Source: a virus. Taken from it: DNA of 64,000 nt. The notes below the pieces were generated by a model. That model worked only from the letters and a program-made list of their open reading frames with translations, was not told where the DNA came from and did no database searches. The translations under genes and the position numbers were made by a program. The stretch lies in IMG/VR virus record IMGVR_UViG_3300027763_000036, positions 1 to 64,000 of that record; one strand, 5' to 3'. Positions 7,111-13,450 of this stretch are shown piece by piece (position 1 is the first letter of the stretch; each line of letters starts with the position of its first letter).

Positions 7111-7632
7111 TTACATTTTCTTATAGCTTTGAGCTATTTTTCTAATTAGCTTAGAGTAATGTGCGTTATTTGCATATGATCTATCTAAGTATGCATAATA
7201 TGCTTCTTCAGTTTTGAACTTGTGCATATATATGGCATAGTAAAAAATATAATCAATTACAGAATCACGCCAATGGTCATACTTTGCAAATCCATTTCTA
7301 GAACCTTTATTTGTAGTTGGTCTTAATCTAGCTTGACGCATGCCAAATAGATTATTGTTGTTTGCAAATATTCCTGAAGTAAACTTGCCTGACTCTAAGT
7401 GTGCCTGTGCTAGTATAATATGCGGGAATCTTACATTAAGACTATATACATATTTTACAAGAGCTTCTTGAGAGAATGTTGAATCTAAACTTGGTATATA
7501 TTTAGGTTTTGGATCAATGTTTTTAGCAATTGCTCTTCTTTGTACTGGTGTCATTGCTAAATTAATAGCAAGAGCAATTACTACAAGTGCTCCTAACACC
7601 ATCATGTTTCTGTAAAATTTACTATTATCCAT
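7111..7632 (-). CDS. Membrane-anchored N-acetylglucosaminidase
   Basis: The product has 173 residues. One membrane segment or signal anchor lies at about residues 10-27, then a glucosaminidase domain of the FlgJ/LytD type. The active-site helix reads ILAQAHLESGKF with catalytic Glu80, and the NNNNLFGM block follows at 92-98. It would cleave glycan strands of peptidoglycan from the periplasmic side. It sits in the early arm, far from the lysis cassette at 22.3-23.9 kb, so a role in early wall remodelling is as likely as lysis. Confidence 0.85.
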   Translation of the reverse strand: MDNSKFYRNMMVLGALVVIALAINLAMTPVQRRAIAKNIDPKPKYIPSLDSTFSQEALVKYVYSLNVRFPHIILAQAHLESGKFTSGIFANNNNLFGMRQARLRPTTNKGSRNGFAKYDHWRDSVIDYIFYYAIYMHKFKTEEAYYAYLDRSYANNAHYSKLIRKIAQSYKKM

Positions 7633-7661
7633 AATGTTTAGTTTAGTTAATAAGTAGATAG

Positions 7662-7735
7662 TGATCCTGTTTGGATTCGAACCAAAGACCTATTGCTTAG
7701 AAGGCAATTGCTCTATCCAGCTGAGCTACAGGACC
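7662..7735 (-). tRNA. tRNA-Arg (anticodon TCT)
   Basis: This is a 74-base cloverleaf on the minus strand. The acceptor stem GGTCCTG pairs with CAGGATC (one G-T). The D arm contains AGCTCAGCTGGATAGAGC. The anticodon stem ATTGC/GCAAT holds loop CTTCTAA, giving anticodon TCT (codon AGA). The T arm has GGTTCGAATCC. The discriminator is A and CCA is not encoded. AGA is by far the most frequent Arg codon in the genes around it, so the tRNA matches the phage's codon demand. Confidence 0.96.
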
Positions 7736-7790
7736 AATATAAAACAGACTATTGCACCTTTCATCTGTTTCCTGCGGTTATAAGTGCACG

Positions 7791-7798
7791 CAAATATA
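7791..7798 (-). promoter_or_regulatory. Bacteroidota -7 element upstream of the tRNA
   Basis: The minus strand reads TATATTTG, 55 bases before the 5' end of tRNA-Arg, overlapping the 3' end region of the gene at 7800-8090. No good -33 element is visible. Confidence 0.4.
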
Positions 7799-7799
7799 A

Positions 7800-8090
7800 T
7801 TAATATTCTGGTCCCATTTCTTCCCAGGTAAGATCATCATCACTAAGAATCCACAAATTTGCTACAAATCCTGTAGCTGTATTTAGTAAATACTTAGCAG
7901 TTGGGAAAACTACCATTACATAGCTATCTCCTTGTCTAGAGATGCTAGTAATTCTTTCTTGTTGAACAACTTCAACGTTTTTAATAAACTTTACCTCAGA
8001 TTTAGTAAAGCCACGGAACATACCATCATCAGCTAAAGTAATGGTAGTTGTACATGTAATCAGTAATGCAAATAATAAGTTCTTAATCAT
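7800..8090 (-). CDS. Secreted hypothetical protein
   Basis: The product has 96 residues with an N-terminal signal peptide (MIKNLLFALLITCTTTITLA, cleavage before DDG). The mature part of about 76 residues looks beta-rich. Its ATG overlaps the upstream stop by 4 bp. With the two genes before it, it forms a coupled trio of a lipoprotein, a membrane coiled coil and a secreted protein. Possibly envelope modification or superinfection exclusion; no family recognised. Confidence 0.7.
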   Translation of the reverse strand: MIKNLLFALLITCTTTITLADDGMFRGFTKSEVKFIKNVEVVQQERITSISRQGDSYVMVVFPTAKYLLNTATGFVANLWILSDDDLTWEEMGPEY

Positions 8091-8341
8091 GATAATTTTT
8101 TAAATAGTCCAACAAAAAGTAACAATAATGCAGATGCTACAAAGAACACAAGACCCTGTTTGAATCTTACAAATGTTTCTTCCATCTGTATCTCTTCATC
8201 AACAGTATCTAAATCTATGCATAGTTCATTTACTCTATAAACTACTATTTCAGGATCTGCACTTGACTGATATGCAGCAATAATGAGGGACTGTATATCC
8301 CTCTTTTGCTGTTCTAATTTTCTTAACTTTCTGTAAATCAT
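8087..8341 (-). CDS. Coiled-coil protein with C-terminal membrane anchor
   Basis: The product has 84 residues. The first 60 are helical with heptads (LRKLEQQKRDIQSLI, EIQMEETFVRF). The last about 20 form a transmembrane helix (LVFFVASALLLLFVGLF). It overlaps both neighbours by 4 bp (ATGA type). Topology suggests a tail-anchored inner-membrane protein that multimerises. Confidence 0.7.
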   Translation of the reverse strand: MIYRKLRKLEQQKRDIQSLIIAAYQSSADPEIVVYRVNELCIDLDTVDEEIQMEETFVRFKQGLVFFVASALLLLFVGLFKKLS

Positions 8342-8475
8342 TTGCTTACAGTTTTGTTCTGCACTTGCTTTGTCTGACCATAAGCATCACAGTGGTGAGT
8401 AGTACCGCAACTAACAAAAGATGCTAATACACCAATAAATAAAAACCATAATACTACAATTGCAATTGTTTTCAT
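8338..8475 (-). CDS. Small lipoprotein
   Basis: The product has 45 residues: a hydrophobic signal sequence, then a lipobox-like LASFVSC with the acylated Cys at about residue 23, followed by GTTHHCDAYG and a polar tail. The stop overlaps the next start as ATGA. The CDAYG motif also occurs right after the lipobox of the lipoprotein at 16312-16578, so the two may be distant paralogues on opposite arms. Confidence 0.7.
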   Translation of the reverse strand: MKTIAIVVLWFLFIGVLASFVSCGTTHHCDAYGQTKQVQNKTVSK

Positions 8476-8486
8476 AATCATAAATT

Positions 8487-8831
8487 TTAAAAGGGTAAAT
8501 CTAAATCAACAGGTTGGCTAAAATTTTCCATACCTAATGCGCTATCTAACAGTGCTTGCTTCTTACATGCAAGTTTATGCATCTTAGCATTAACTTGATA
8601 TAGTTTGAGTTTTTCAAACCACATGATATACTTTTCACTTGATCTTGTATTCCAATGTACAACACCTTCTATTCTGTAGAGGTGTGGATTCTTTCTGCTA
8701 TTGCAGTAAGCCACATCAAAATCATATTCTTTCCTGATCTCAATAGCATCTTCAGGTGTAAGATTCATGTTAAGTTTAATCAGAGTGTGGCTACCAAATG
8801 AATGGTAACCAAAAGGGACTGTTTTGTTCAT
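8487..8831 (-). CDS. Hypothetical protein
   Basis: The product has 114 residues: a His/Gly-rich start (VPFGYHSFGSHTL), then a helix-rich, basic middle (MWFEKLKLYQVNAKMHKLACKKQ) and an acidic end. No membrane segment. It is the first gene after the structured noncoding stretch at 8877-9117. Function unknown. Confidence 0.65.
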   Translation of the reverse strand: MNKTVPFGYHSFGSHTLIKLNMNLTPEDAIEIRKEYDFDVAYCNSRKNPHLYRIEGVVHWNTRSSEKYIMWFEKLKLYQVNAKMHKLACKKQALLDSALGMENFSQPVDLDLPF

Positions 8832-8876
8832 AAGTTTATTTTTAAATTGTTAATCATAATATAAAATCATAGTCAC

Positions 8877-9117
8877 CTAGTGACAAGAATATATAGATAA
8901 AGTCAAATTCAAATACTAAGGCAAAGACCTTCTCTTCTACAAAGGCAAATACAAATACTAAGTCTCAATGTTAGCCAATTGCATATAATGCATAACCTGT
9001 CTAACTTGGGAGTTCTATCTCAGTTTTTATAGTTTGAAGAGAAGCGGTAATTATTAGTAATTTTAATTTTATAAGTGGTATCACCACATACTTTATTAAA
9101 AAAATTCTTGTCACTAG
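8877..9117 (-). ncRNA. Candidate structured RNA closed by a 14-bp helix
   Basis: This 344-base gene-free gap holds a nested fold. A perfect 14-bp inverted repeat (8877-8890 with 9104-9117) encloses a perfect 9-bp pair (8929-8937 with 9036-9044). Inside that, GTTAG/CTAAC (8970-8974 with 9001-9005) closes a TGCAT/ATGCA hairpin. A side hairpin GTGGT/ACCAC lies at 9075-9087. Only very short frames exist here. The strand is assigned by context: both neighbours are on the minus strand and a terminator separates it from the gene upstream. Confidence 0.5.
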
Positions 9118-9120
9118 ATA

Positions 9121-9160
9121 TAAAGAGTAGAGGAATCAGCTTGTGCCTATCCCCTACTCA
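9121..9160 (-). terminator. Terminator of the gene at 9176-10087
   Basis: GAGTAG plus AGGAA (9125-9135) pairs with the TCC and CTACTC of 9149-9159 around a loop of about 14 bases. On the minus strand the hairpin is followed by TTTATA. Moderate strength. Confidence 0.6.
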
Positions 9161-9175
9161 CCTAATACCAGTACA

Positions 9176-10087
9176 CTATTTCTCAGGTGTCATGAATAAG
9201 TCAATGACATTCTGAAATCTAGGATCAACATTGATTCTCAATGCTGCAGCAGCTTTAACATTCAACTCTCGTTGAGCATTAAATTCCATAGTAAGCCTAC
9301 ACAACTCACCTTTGTACTCATCCATAGCAAGAGTATATTCTCTGTTAAGAGCTTCTTCTTGCTTTAGGAAAATAGCAGCTTTATCTGCATTTTCTTTTTG
9401 GATACGTGCATTCTCATCACTAACTAAGTTCTTAACCTTGGCTTTGAAGTAGTTTACACGTTGCTCATACTTGCGGTGCTCTTCAGCAACATCTTCATGC
9501 AATTGCATTAAAGACTGAGAGTCATGATGCTTAGTAATCTTAACAGGAGTTTTCTTATTATCCTCTACATTGAACCATTCAATGCTAGGCATGTTAGATA
9601 ACTCTTTTCTAAGACTAGACAACTTACCATTTTTATGGATAAATTGACCCAAGTGAGATGCCATAGCTTCTACTTGCAAATACTCTGAGTATTCTACATC
9701 AGAAAGTCTAGACCATCCCCATGATTCTTCAACATCTTGAATAACATCATAGTCAGTTGCATACTGTCTCTTAGGTTCCACAAGATGAGAGAAATCAGGA
9801 CGCGTATTCTGGATTCTCTCTATCTCAGCATCTTTACCCTTGATAGCTTCCATAAGGAATGCTTGGCAAGCATGTAAGTCACCCTTGATTTTAAGTTTCT
9901 CAAGGATATTATCCGGAATCACAGATGCCTCTTGCATCATATAAGACTGACCACTAATGGTAATAGTCTTACTGCAGTTGTTATAAGATTCCAACTCACG
10001 TTGAATCTCCAAAGCATTTTGGTTGCACAAGTTAGATACTGATTGTGCTTGGGACATGCTTAAACCCTTGGTAGATAAATTTCTCAT
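9176..10087 (-). CDS. Conserved coiled-coil hypothetical protein
   Basis: The product has 303 residues, starting MRNLSTKGLSMSQAQSVSNL. The middle contains ESWGWSRLSDVEYSEYLQ. Residues about 190-280 form a long charged coiled coil (EDVAEEHRKYEQRVNYFKAK onward). No membrane segment and no catalytic motif I can see. It has its own terminator and a long A/T leader, so it is probably a monocistronic, well-expressed early gene. Confidence 0.75.
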   Translation of the reverse strand: MRNLSTKGLSMSQAQSVSNLCNQNALEIQRELESYNNCSKTITISGQSYMMQEASVIPDNILEKLKIKGDLHACQAFLMEAIKGKDAEIERIQNTRPDFSHLVEPKRQYATDYDVIQDVEESWGWSRLSDVEYSEYLQVEAMASHLGQFIHKNGKLSSLRKELSNMPSIEWFNVEDNKKTPVKITKHHDSQSLMQLHEDVAEEHRKYEQRVNYFKAKVKNLVSDENARIQKENADKAAIFLKQEEALNREYTLAMDEYKGELCRLTMEFNAQRELNVKAAAALRINVDPRFQNVIDLFMTPEK

Positions 10088-10133
10088 TGTTTTTTGTTTT
10101 TGAGAGTTAATAAATAAATTGATTTTTAAGTTG

Positions 10134-10161
10134 ATAAAAAGAGCAGTTTAACATCATGCTC
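10134..10161 (-). terminator. GAGCA/TGCTC terminator, family copy 1
   Basis: GAGCA at 10141-10145 pairs with TGCTC at 10157-10161, with a T-run on the minus strand. The surrounding bases (AGAGCAGTTT ... CTCAGG) recur at 10692-10716 and 10993-11017. Confidence 0.7.
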
Positions 10162-10178
10162 AGGATAATATTTGAATA

Positions 10179-10535
10179 CTAATCTATTAGATTAGGTTCA
10201 TCTTCCCCTCTAAGATCATAGTTAGTTCTATCATAGAAATCACCATAAGATTCTTCTCTACTGTAGAACTCATCACGGGCAACATCTTCTTGATCATCAA
10301 GATCACTTAACTGATCTTTATATCCTTGTAGTTCTGCTTTAAGTGACTCTATTAATTCTATTTGTTCTTCTCTCCACCATCTGTACTCAAGTGCTTCTTG
10401 ATGTTTGTCTGTTAAATCTTCACAGTCAGCAATTGTTGCAGAAACATTAGGAGTATTATATAAATCATATTCCGCTTGTTCAAGTTCATGAGAAGTTTCA
10501 ACAACAAGTTTAAATAAATCATCTCTTGTAATCAT
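10179..10535 (-). CDS. Acidic coiled-coil hypothetical protein
   Basis: The product has 118 residues, strongly acidic, helical through residues 1-95 (ELEQAEYDLY, IESLKAELQGYKDQL), with an Asp/Glu/Tyr-rich tail (RGEDEPNLID). Ended by the GAGCA/TGCTC terminator. Function unknown. Confidence 0.7.
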   Translation of the reverse strand: MITRDDLFKLVVETSHELEQAEYDLYNTPNVSATIADCEDLTDKHQEALEYRWWREEQIELIESLKAELQGYKDQLSDLDDQEDVARDEFYSREESYGDFYDRTNYDLRGEDEPNLID

Positions 10536-10578
10536 ATTTTTAAGTTTAATTGGTTACTAATTTTTACCCCTCTGCACT

Positions 10579-10907
10579 CAGTTGTAACACTAATCTTTAA
10601 CCACTATTGATAAGTTGGGTCAAGAAACCATAATTTGTATATATGGTGTTACAACTGCTCACCCTTGGGAAGTGAGTTATGGTGCATTAATAAGAGCAGT
10701 TTGTCTACATGCTCAGGTATACGCAGAATATCACTGCCTTTCTATTGTGTACTCTCACAAGGTTGCAATCCTTGAATTTGATAGCCTCTGCATATTACTA
10801 TGCTTCATATGCTACTATCTTGGTATAGTATCCACACGCTCAGCATAACTGATTGTGTTTACCTGCTTGGATGAGAGTATAATAAATGGCTGTTTATGCT
10901 ATAAACA
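10579..10907. other. Gene-free, hairpin-rich stretch
   Basis: Bases 10536-11026 hold no convincing gene. A perfect 12-bp inverted repeat (10579-10590 with 10646-10657) closes a 55-base loop. AACTGCTC at 10653-10660 pairs with GAGCAGTT at 10694-10701 around CTCAC/GTGAG. GAGCA/TGCTC (10694-10714) is terminator family copy 2 on the minus strand. Further perfect hairpins are CAAGG/CCTTG (10758-10774), TACTAT/ATAGTA (10813-10830) and TGTTTAT/ATAAACA (10891-10907). This looks like small structured RNAs with a terminator rather than decayed genes. Confidence 0.45.
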
Positions 10908-10994
10908 TTTAATACATAGTAATTTGTATGATGAATATTTAACAGGCTAGCTAAACCTGCAGTACTCAACACCCCTATGTAACCATAAAATAAA

Positions 10995-11041
10995 GAGCAG
11001 TTTTATATCCTACTCAGGATAGTTGGTTATCCCAACTGCTC
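10995..11041 (-). terminator. GAGCAGTT terminator, family copy 3
   Basis: GAGCAGTT (10995-11002) pairs perfectly with AACTGCTC (11034-11041). An inner hairpin, TATCC with GGATA, lies in the loop. On the minus strand TTTATTTT follows. It covers the stop codon of the gene at 11027-11164. Confidence 0.75.
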
Positions 11042-11164
11042 AATAGCAATCGGGAGTCCCTGTTTGTCTAACACTCTTTTTACTGTTTTACCATTAGAGT
11101 ATTTAACATACTGTACAAGGGAGAGGTTACCCTTATACATTTCAATCATAGTTTTGATAATCAT
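11027..11164 (-). CDS. Small hypothetical protein
   Basis: The product has 45 residues: MIIKTMIEMYKGNLSLVQYV, then SNGKTVKRVLDKQGLPIAIE. It looks like a small alpha/beta protein. The start has an A/T-rich leader and the stop lies inside a strong terminator. An alternative start is Met6. Function unknown. Confidence 0.6.
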   Translation of the reverse strand: MIIKTMIEMYKGNLSLVQYVKYSNGKTVKRVLDKQGLPIAIEQLG

Positions 11165-11746
11165 AACTTAATATTTTTTAGTGTGAGGACTTGCCTGTGC
11201 TAGGTACACAGGACTTGGGTGTTAATAATAATATTGATTGTGCTCAATATTTAAATAATAGACAAGAGTGTAACAATATCCTACATTGCTACTAGACCGC
11301 TGAGTCATCACTTGAATTAAACTGAATTCCACTTCAGTCAGCTGTATTCTCCCAAGTGGAATCTTGTATAAGAGAATAGATAATGGCATACCACATATTA
11401 CTGCTGCGGTCAACAGGTTCACACTGCCGGATTACTCCCGTGTATAACACTGCCTAGTTTAAATTAAACTCACATAGCTTTATCAATACTATGTGTAAAA
11501 TACCTGATTTTTAAGTCTGCACTAACTTTGGATTATATCACTGCAAATGATAAGTAGCACTATAAATCTCTTTGCAGGAGAAATACAGAACCCAATAGTA
11601 GCCCCACAGGTTTGTCACTGTTTGCTAACAGTAATGAACTTTGCTTGACATCAACAACCCCGTCAAGTATAAACTTGAGTGTAAACCGTATAGAGTGCAA
11701 AGGTTAAAAACTCCCCCTCAGTTATTTACAGTTGATGTACTAATTA
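11165..11746 (-). ncRNA. Candidate structured RNA region with eight perfect hairpins
   Basis: Within 480 bases lie eight perfect stems: 11194-11199/11207-11212 (6 bp), 11230-11237/11244-11251 (8), 11326-11334/11354-11362 (9), 11456-11462/11464-11470 (7), 11471-11477/11489-11495 (7), 11541-11547/11571-11577 (7), 11617-11622/11627-11632 (6) and 11644-11649/11662-11667 (6). The minus-strand motif AATCTTTAATAA, used as a promoter in the cassettes at 13.8-15.6 kb, stands just upstream at 11745-11756, overlapping the stop of the neighbouring gene. No convincing gene is present. Boundaries are approximate. Confidence 0.45.
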
Positions 11747-11992
11747 TTAAAGATTATCCATAGAGATAATGCTATCAAGGTCACTATATGTACCTTGATA
11801 AACATTACCTTGTAAAGATTCAACTTTAATATTGTTTTCAGATACTTCAAGGAAGTATTCTGTTTTAATGTGCTTAGAAGCTTTCGCGGGAGTTTCTTTC
11901 TTTACAATAACATGTAGTATTACATGTATAAGTATAGAGAAGGAAACACATCCAAGTATAAAGCCAATAAGGAATGAATCATTTGATTTCAT
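11747..11992 (-). CDS. Small membrane-anchored protein
   Basis: With the start at 11992 the product has 81 residues. MKSNDSFLIGFILGC begins a single transmembrane helix (to about residue 30), followed by a basic stretch and an acidic, beta-rich C-terminus (YFLEVSENNIKVESLQG). A longer frame starts at 12037 but would cross a terminator at 12017-12041, so I chose the inner ATG. The stop codon overlaps an AATCTTTAATAA motif. Confidence 0.65.
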   Translation of the reverse strand: MKSNDSFLIGFILGCVSFSILIHVILHVIVKKETPAKASKHIKTEYFLEVSENNIKVESLQGNVYQGTYSDLDSIISMDNL

Positions 11993-12016
11993 ATTTATGG
12001 TTTTAGTTATTACTTT

Positions 12017-12041
12017 AAAAAAATGCAGGCCTTTCACCTGC
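12017..12041 (-). terminator. Rho-independent terminator
   Basis: GCAGG (12025-12029) pairs with CCTGC (12037-12041). On the minus strand ATTTTTTT follows. It ends a transcript coming from 12.2-12.4 kb. Confidence 0.75.
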
Positions 12042-12205
12042 TTGGGATAATATCCTCAATGGTATGACATTATTGGTTAGTCATACAAGTTGCGGAGAGG
12101 ATTACTGCCTCTCACTCTGTAAGTATAAGTTACATAGATAATCTGTTCCTATCATTTGTTCAAGGATACTGATTAGTATGGATATGGACAATCTTCTGAT
12201 TTCAT
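12042..12205 (-). other. Gene-poor stretch with hairpins and a 10-codon frame
   Basis: Bases 12173-12205 hold a frame coding MKSEDCPYPY. Its leader matches the AACAATTAAA-type leaders of the cassette genes, and its ATGAAATCA start matches the gene at 11747-11992, so it may be a decayed paralogue. Towards the terminator lie two perfect hairpins, GAGAGG/CCTCTC (12095-12113) and GTATGAC/GTCATAC (12062-12086). Confidence 0.35.
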
Positions 12206-12237
12206 ATTATATGTTTTTAATTGTTAAACAATATAGA

Positions 12238-12405
12238 TTACCCTGCAAGAGAGTAATCCTTTTGCATTACTACCACTAAACCAACTGCTGGATGCTGGTA
12301 TTCATGTAGTACTGTATAACCTTCTTTACATTTCATATGTATAAGGTCTTTAAGCTCTATGCCCATAGACATAGCTTGATCTTCTGTAATGGTAATTTCT
12401 TCCAT
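12238..12405 (-). CDS. Small hypothetical protein
   Basis: The product has 55 residues: MEEITITEDQAMSMGIELKD at the start and HPAVGLVVVMQKDYSLAG at the end, a plausible small alpha/beta fold. The A/T leader resembles those of neighbouring small genes. The frame closes at 12238. Function unknown. Confidence 0.6.
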   Translation of the reverse strand: MEEITITEDQAMSMGIELKDLIHMKCKEGYTVLHEYQHPAVGLVVVMQKDYSLAG

Positions 12406-12663
12406 TGTATATTGATTTAATTGGTTACTAGGTAAGCAGTTAGCTATATAAAATCTTTTAACTATACTATACTAGTATAGTAAAATACAGATATATTAGT
12501 GTTAATAAATAGAGAGAGTGTTTAGTAGTAACATAGACTAATAGATTAAAACAAGCTTGTTTCCGCACTGGTTATCAGTAAGTTATGGTTATCCACAGAA
12601 TGTTTGCAATAACAGCAGAGGTACCCTGCGGTGACCGCCACAAAGACAGTCTCCTTTTTTGTC
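12406..12663. other. AT-rich intergenic region with DnaA box; origin candidate
   Basis: These 258 bases hold no convincing gene. They contain a perfect DnaA box TTATCCACA at 12589-12597, an AT-rich tract (12430-12560) with a perfect 16-bp palindrome (ACTATACTAGTATAGT, about 12468-12483), CAAGCTTG at about 12552-12559, and the compact dyad GCGGTGACCGC near 12628-12638. This combination is what a DnaA-assisted origin would show, but only one exact box is present. Confidence 0.35.
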
Positions 12664-12713
12664 TTATTAAAGATTCCACAGGCTGAAACTCCTTAGAGTT
12701 TCTCCTTTCTAAG
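12664..12713 (-). promoter_or_regulatory. Promoter-like motif with adjoining hairpin element, copy A
   Basis: On the minus strand the element reads TTAGAAAGGAGA, a hairpin AAACTC-TAAG-GAGTTT, CAGCCT, and then AATCTTTAATAA (12664-12675). Copy B at 13271-13319 keeps the flanks, but its stem is AACAC-TCC-GTGTT. The bases change while the pairing is kept. Directly downstream the leader can form AAGACA/TGTCTT. Confidence 0.55.
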
Positions 12714-12750
12714 CATAACAAGTTGTATTATACACTCCCGGCTCAGTAAT

Positions 12751-12790
12751 TAAAAAGGGAGAGCATGTATTTCTACACACTCCCCCTTTT
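12751..12790 (-). terminator. Terminator after the gene at 12798-13202
   Basis: A long stem forms between AAAAAGGGAGAG (12752-12763) and CTCCCCCTTTT (12780-12790). On the minus strand it ends in TTTTTAATT. Confidence 0.65.
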
Positions 12791-12797
12791 AGCACCC

Positions 12798-13202
12798 TTA
12801 CAGGTTCAACACCTTGGATGTCTCCTCTACCTCATCAAACATGTCATCAGTGATTTCTGCACCAACAACTAATGAGGATAAGGCCCACCATGGACTACGT
12901 GGAGTTCCATCAGCATTCTTGCTACGGGTAACAGAACCTAAGTAAGTACCACCTGTTTCCATGTCTTGCTCATAGGATTTCCTATAAACATGGACATTGT
13001 TGGCTACATGCTTTTGCTGATTTTCATCTAAGAACTCAACAGTTGCAAGTTTGTACTCAACTTTCTCAATGCCGTTTTCCCCCTCAACCTCATAGTCAAA
13101 AACATTGTCACTCAGTCTTTTAAGAGTGCCTTTGATTTTTGCTACTTTAACCAAGTTACCGCGTGAAGTTGTTTGCTCCACAAATTTTAATGCAATTCCC
13201 AT
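12798..13202 (-). CDS. Conserved hypothetical protein
   Basis: The product has 134 residues, soluble and beta-rich (VKVAKIKGTLKRLSDNVFDY, VEGENGIEKVEYKLATVEFL), with an acidic C-terminal helix. The arrangement of strands would suit an OB-like or SSB-like fold, but I see no decisive motif. The leader (13203-13270) contains a GGGCAA/TTGCCC hairpin, and the promoter-like element copy B lies upstream. Confidence 0.7.
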   Translation of the reverse strand: MGIALKFVEQTTSRGNLVKVAKIKGTLKRLSDNVFDYEVEGENGIEKVEYKLATVEFLDENQQKHVANNVHVYRKSYEQDMETGGTYLGSVTRSKNADGTPRSPWWALSSLVVGAEITDDMFDEVEETSKVLNL

Positions 13203-13270
13203 TTTGATAAAATTTAATGAGATTATATTTGTAGGGCAAAACCAAGCCTTGCCCTTTTAGGCTTTTCTTT

Positions 13271-13319
13271 TTATTAAAGATTTCTGTTAGGCTGAACACG
13301 GAGTGTTCTCCTTTCTAAG
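13271..13319 (-). promoter_or_regulatory. Promoter-like motif with adjoining hairpin element, copy B
   Basis: This is the second copy of the element at 12664-12713: CTTAGAAAGGAGA, stem AACAC/GTGTT, CAGCCT, then AATCTTTAATAA at 13271-13282 (minus strand). It lies 69 bases before the start of the gene at 12798-13202. Confidence 0.55.
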
Positions 13320-13422
13320 AGTAAGTTTTTGTATTTTTAGTCATTTTGTAACTGCTTGATTATCAGGACCAAAGTCTACTTGTTCCACCGCGTAGATACT
13401 TAACACTCCTTGGCTAACTTTT

Positions 13423-13450
13423 CAAAAAGAAAAAAGGGGATTACTCCCCT
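13423..13450 (-). terminator. Terminator after the gene at 13450-13824
   Basis: AGGGGA (13435-13440) pairs with TCCCCT (13445-13450). A long T-run follows on the minus strand. Bases 13320-13422 beyond it hold only a nine-codon frame. Confidence 0.75.

Noticed and set aside
10615-10848. 77-codon frame on the plus strand in the gene-poor zone
   Set aside because: Opposite to all genes of the arm, odd composition (many Cys/Ile/Tyr), starts inside a 12-bp inverted-repeat loop and has no leader typical of this phage.
11222-11422. 66-codon frame on the minus strand
   Set aside because: It starts with GTG without an A/T-rich leader, has a low-complexity end and overlaps two perfect hairpins of the structured region.
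11749-11757. TTATCCATA near 11.75 kb as a second DnaA box
   Set aside because: Two to three bases off the strict consensus and inside coding sequence plus the promoter-like motif.
12546-12641. 31-codon GTG frame (VAVTAGYLCCYCKHS...) with an AAGGAG-like sequence upstream
   Set aside because: This phage does not use Shine-Dalgarno sites elsewhere. The frame overlaps the DnaA box and dyads, so the signal is probably chance.
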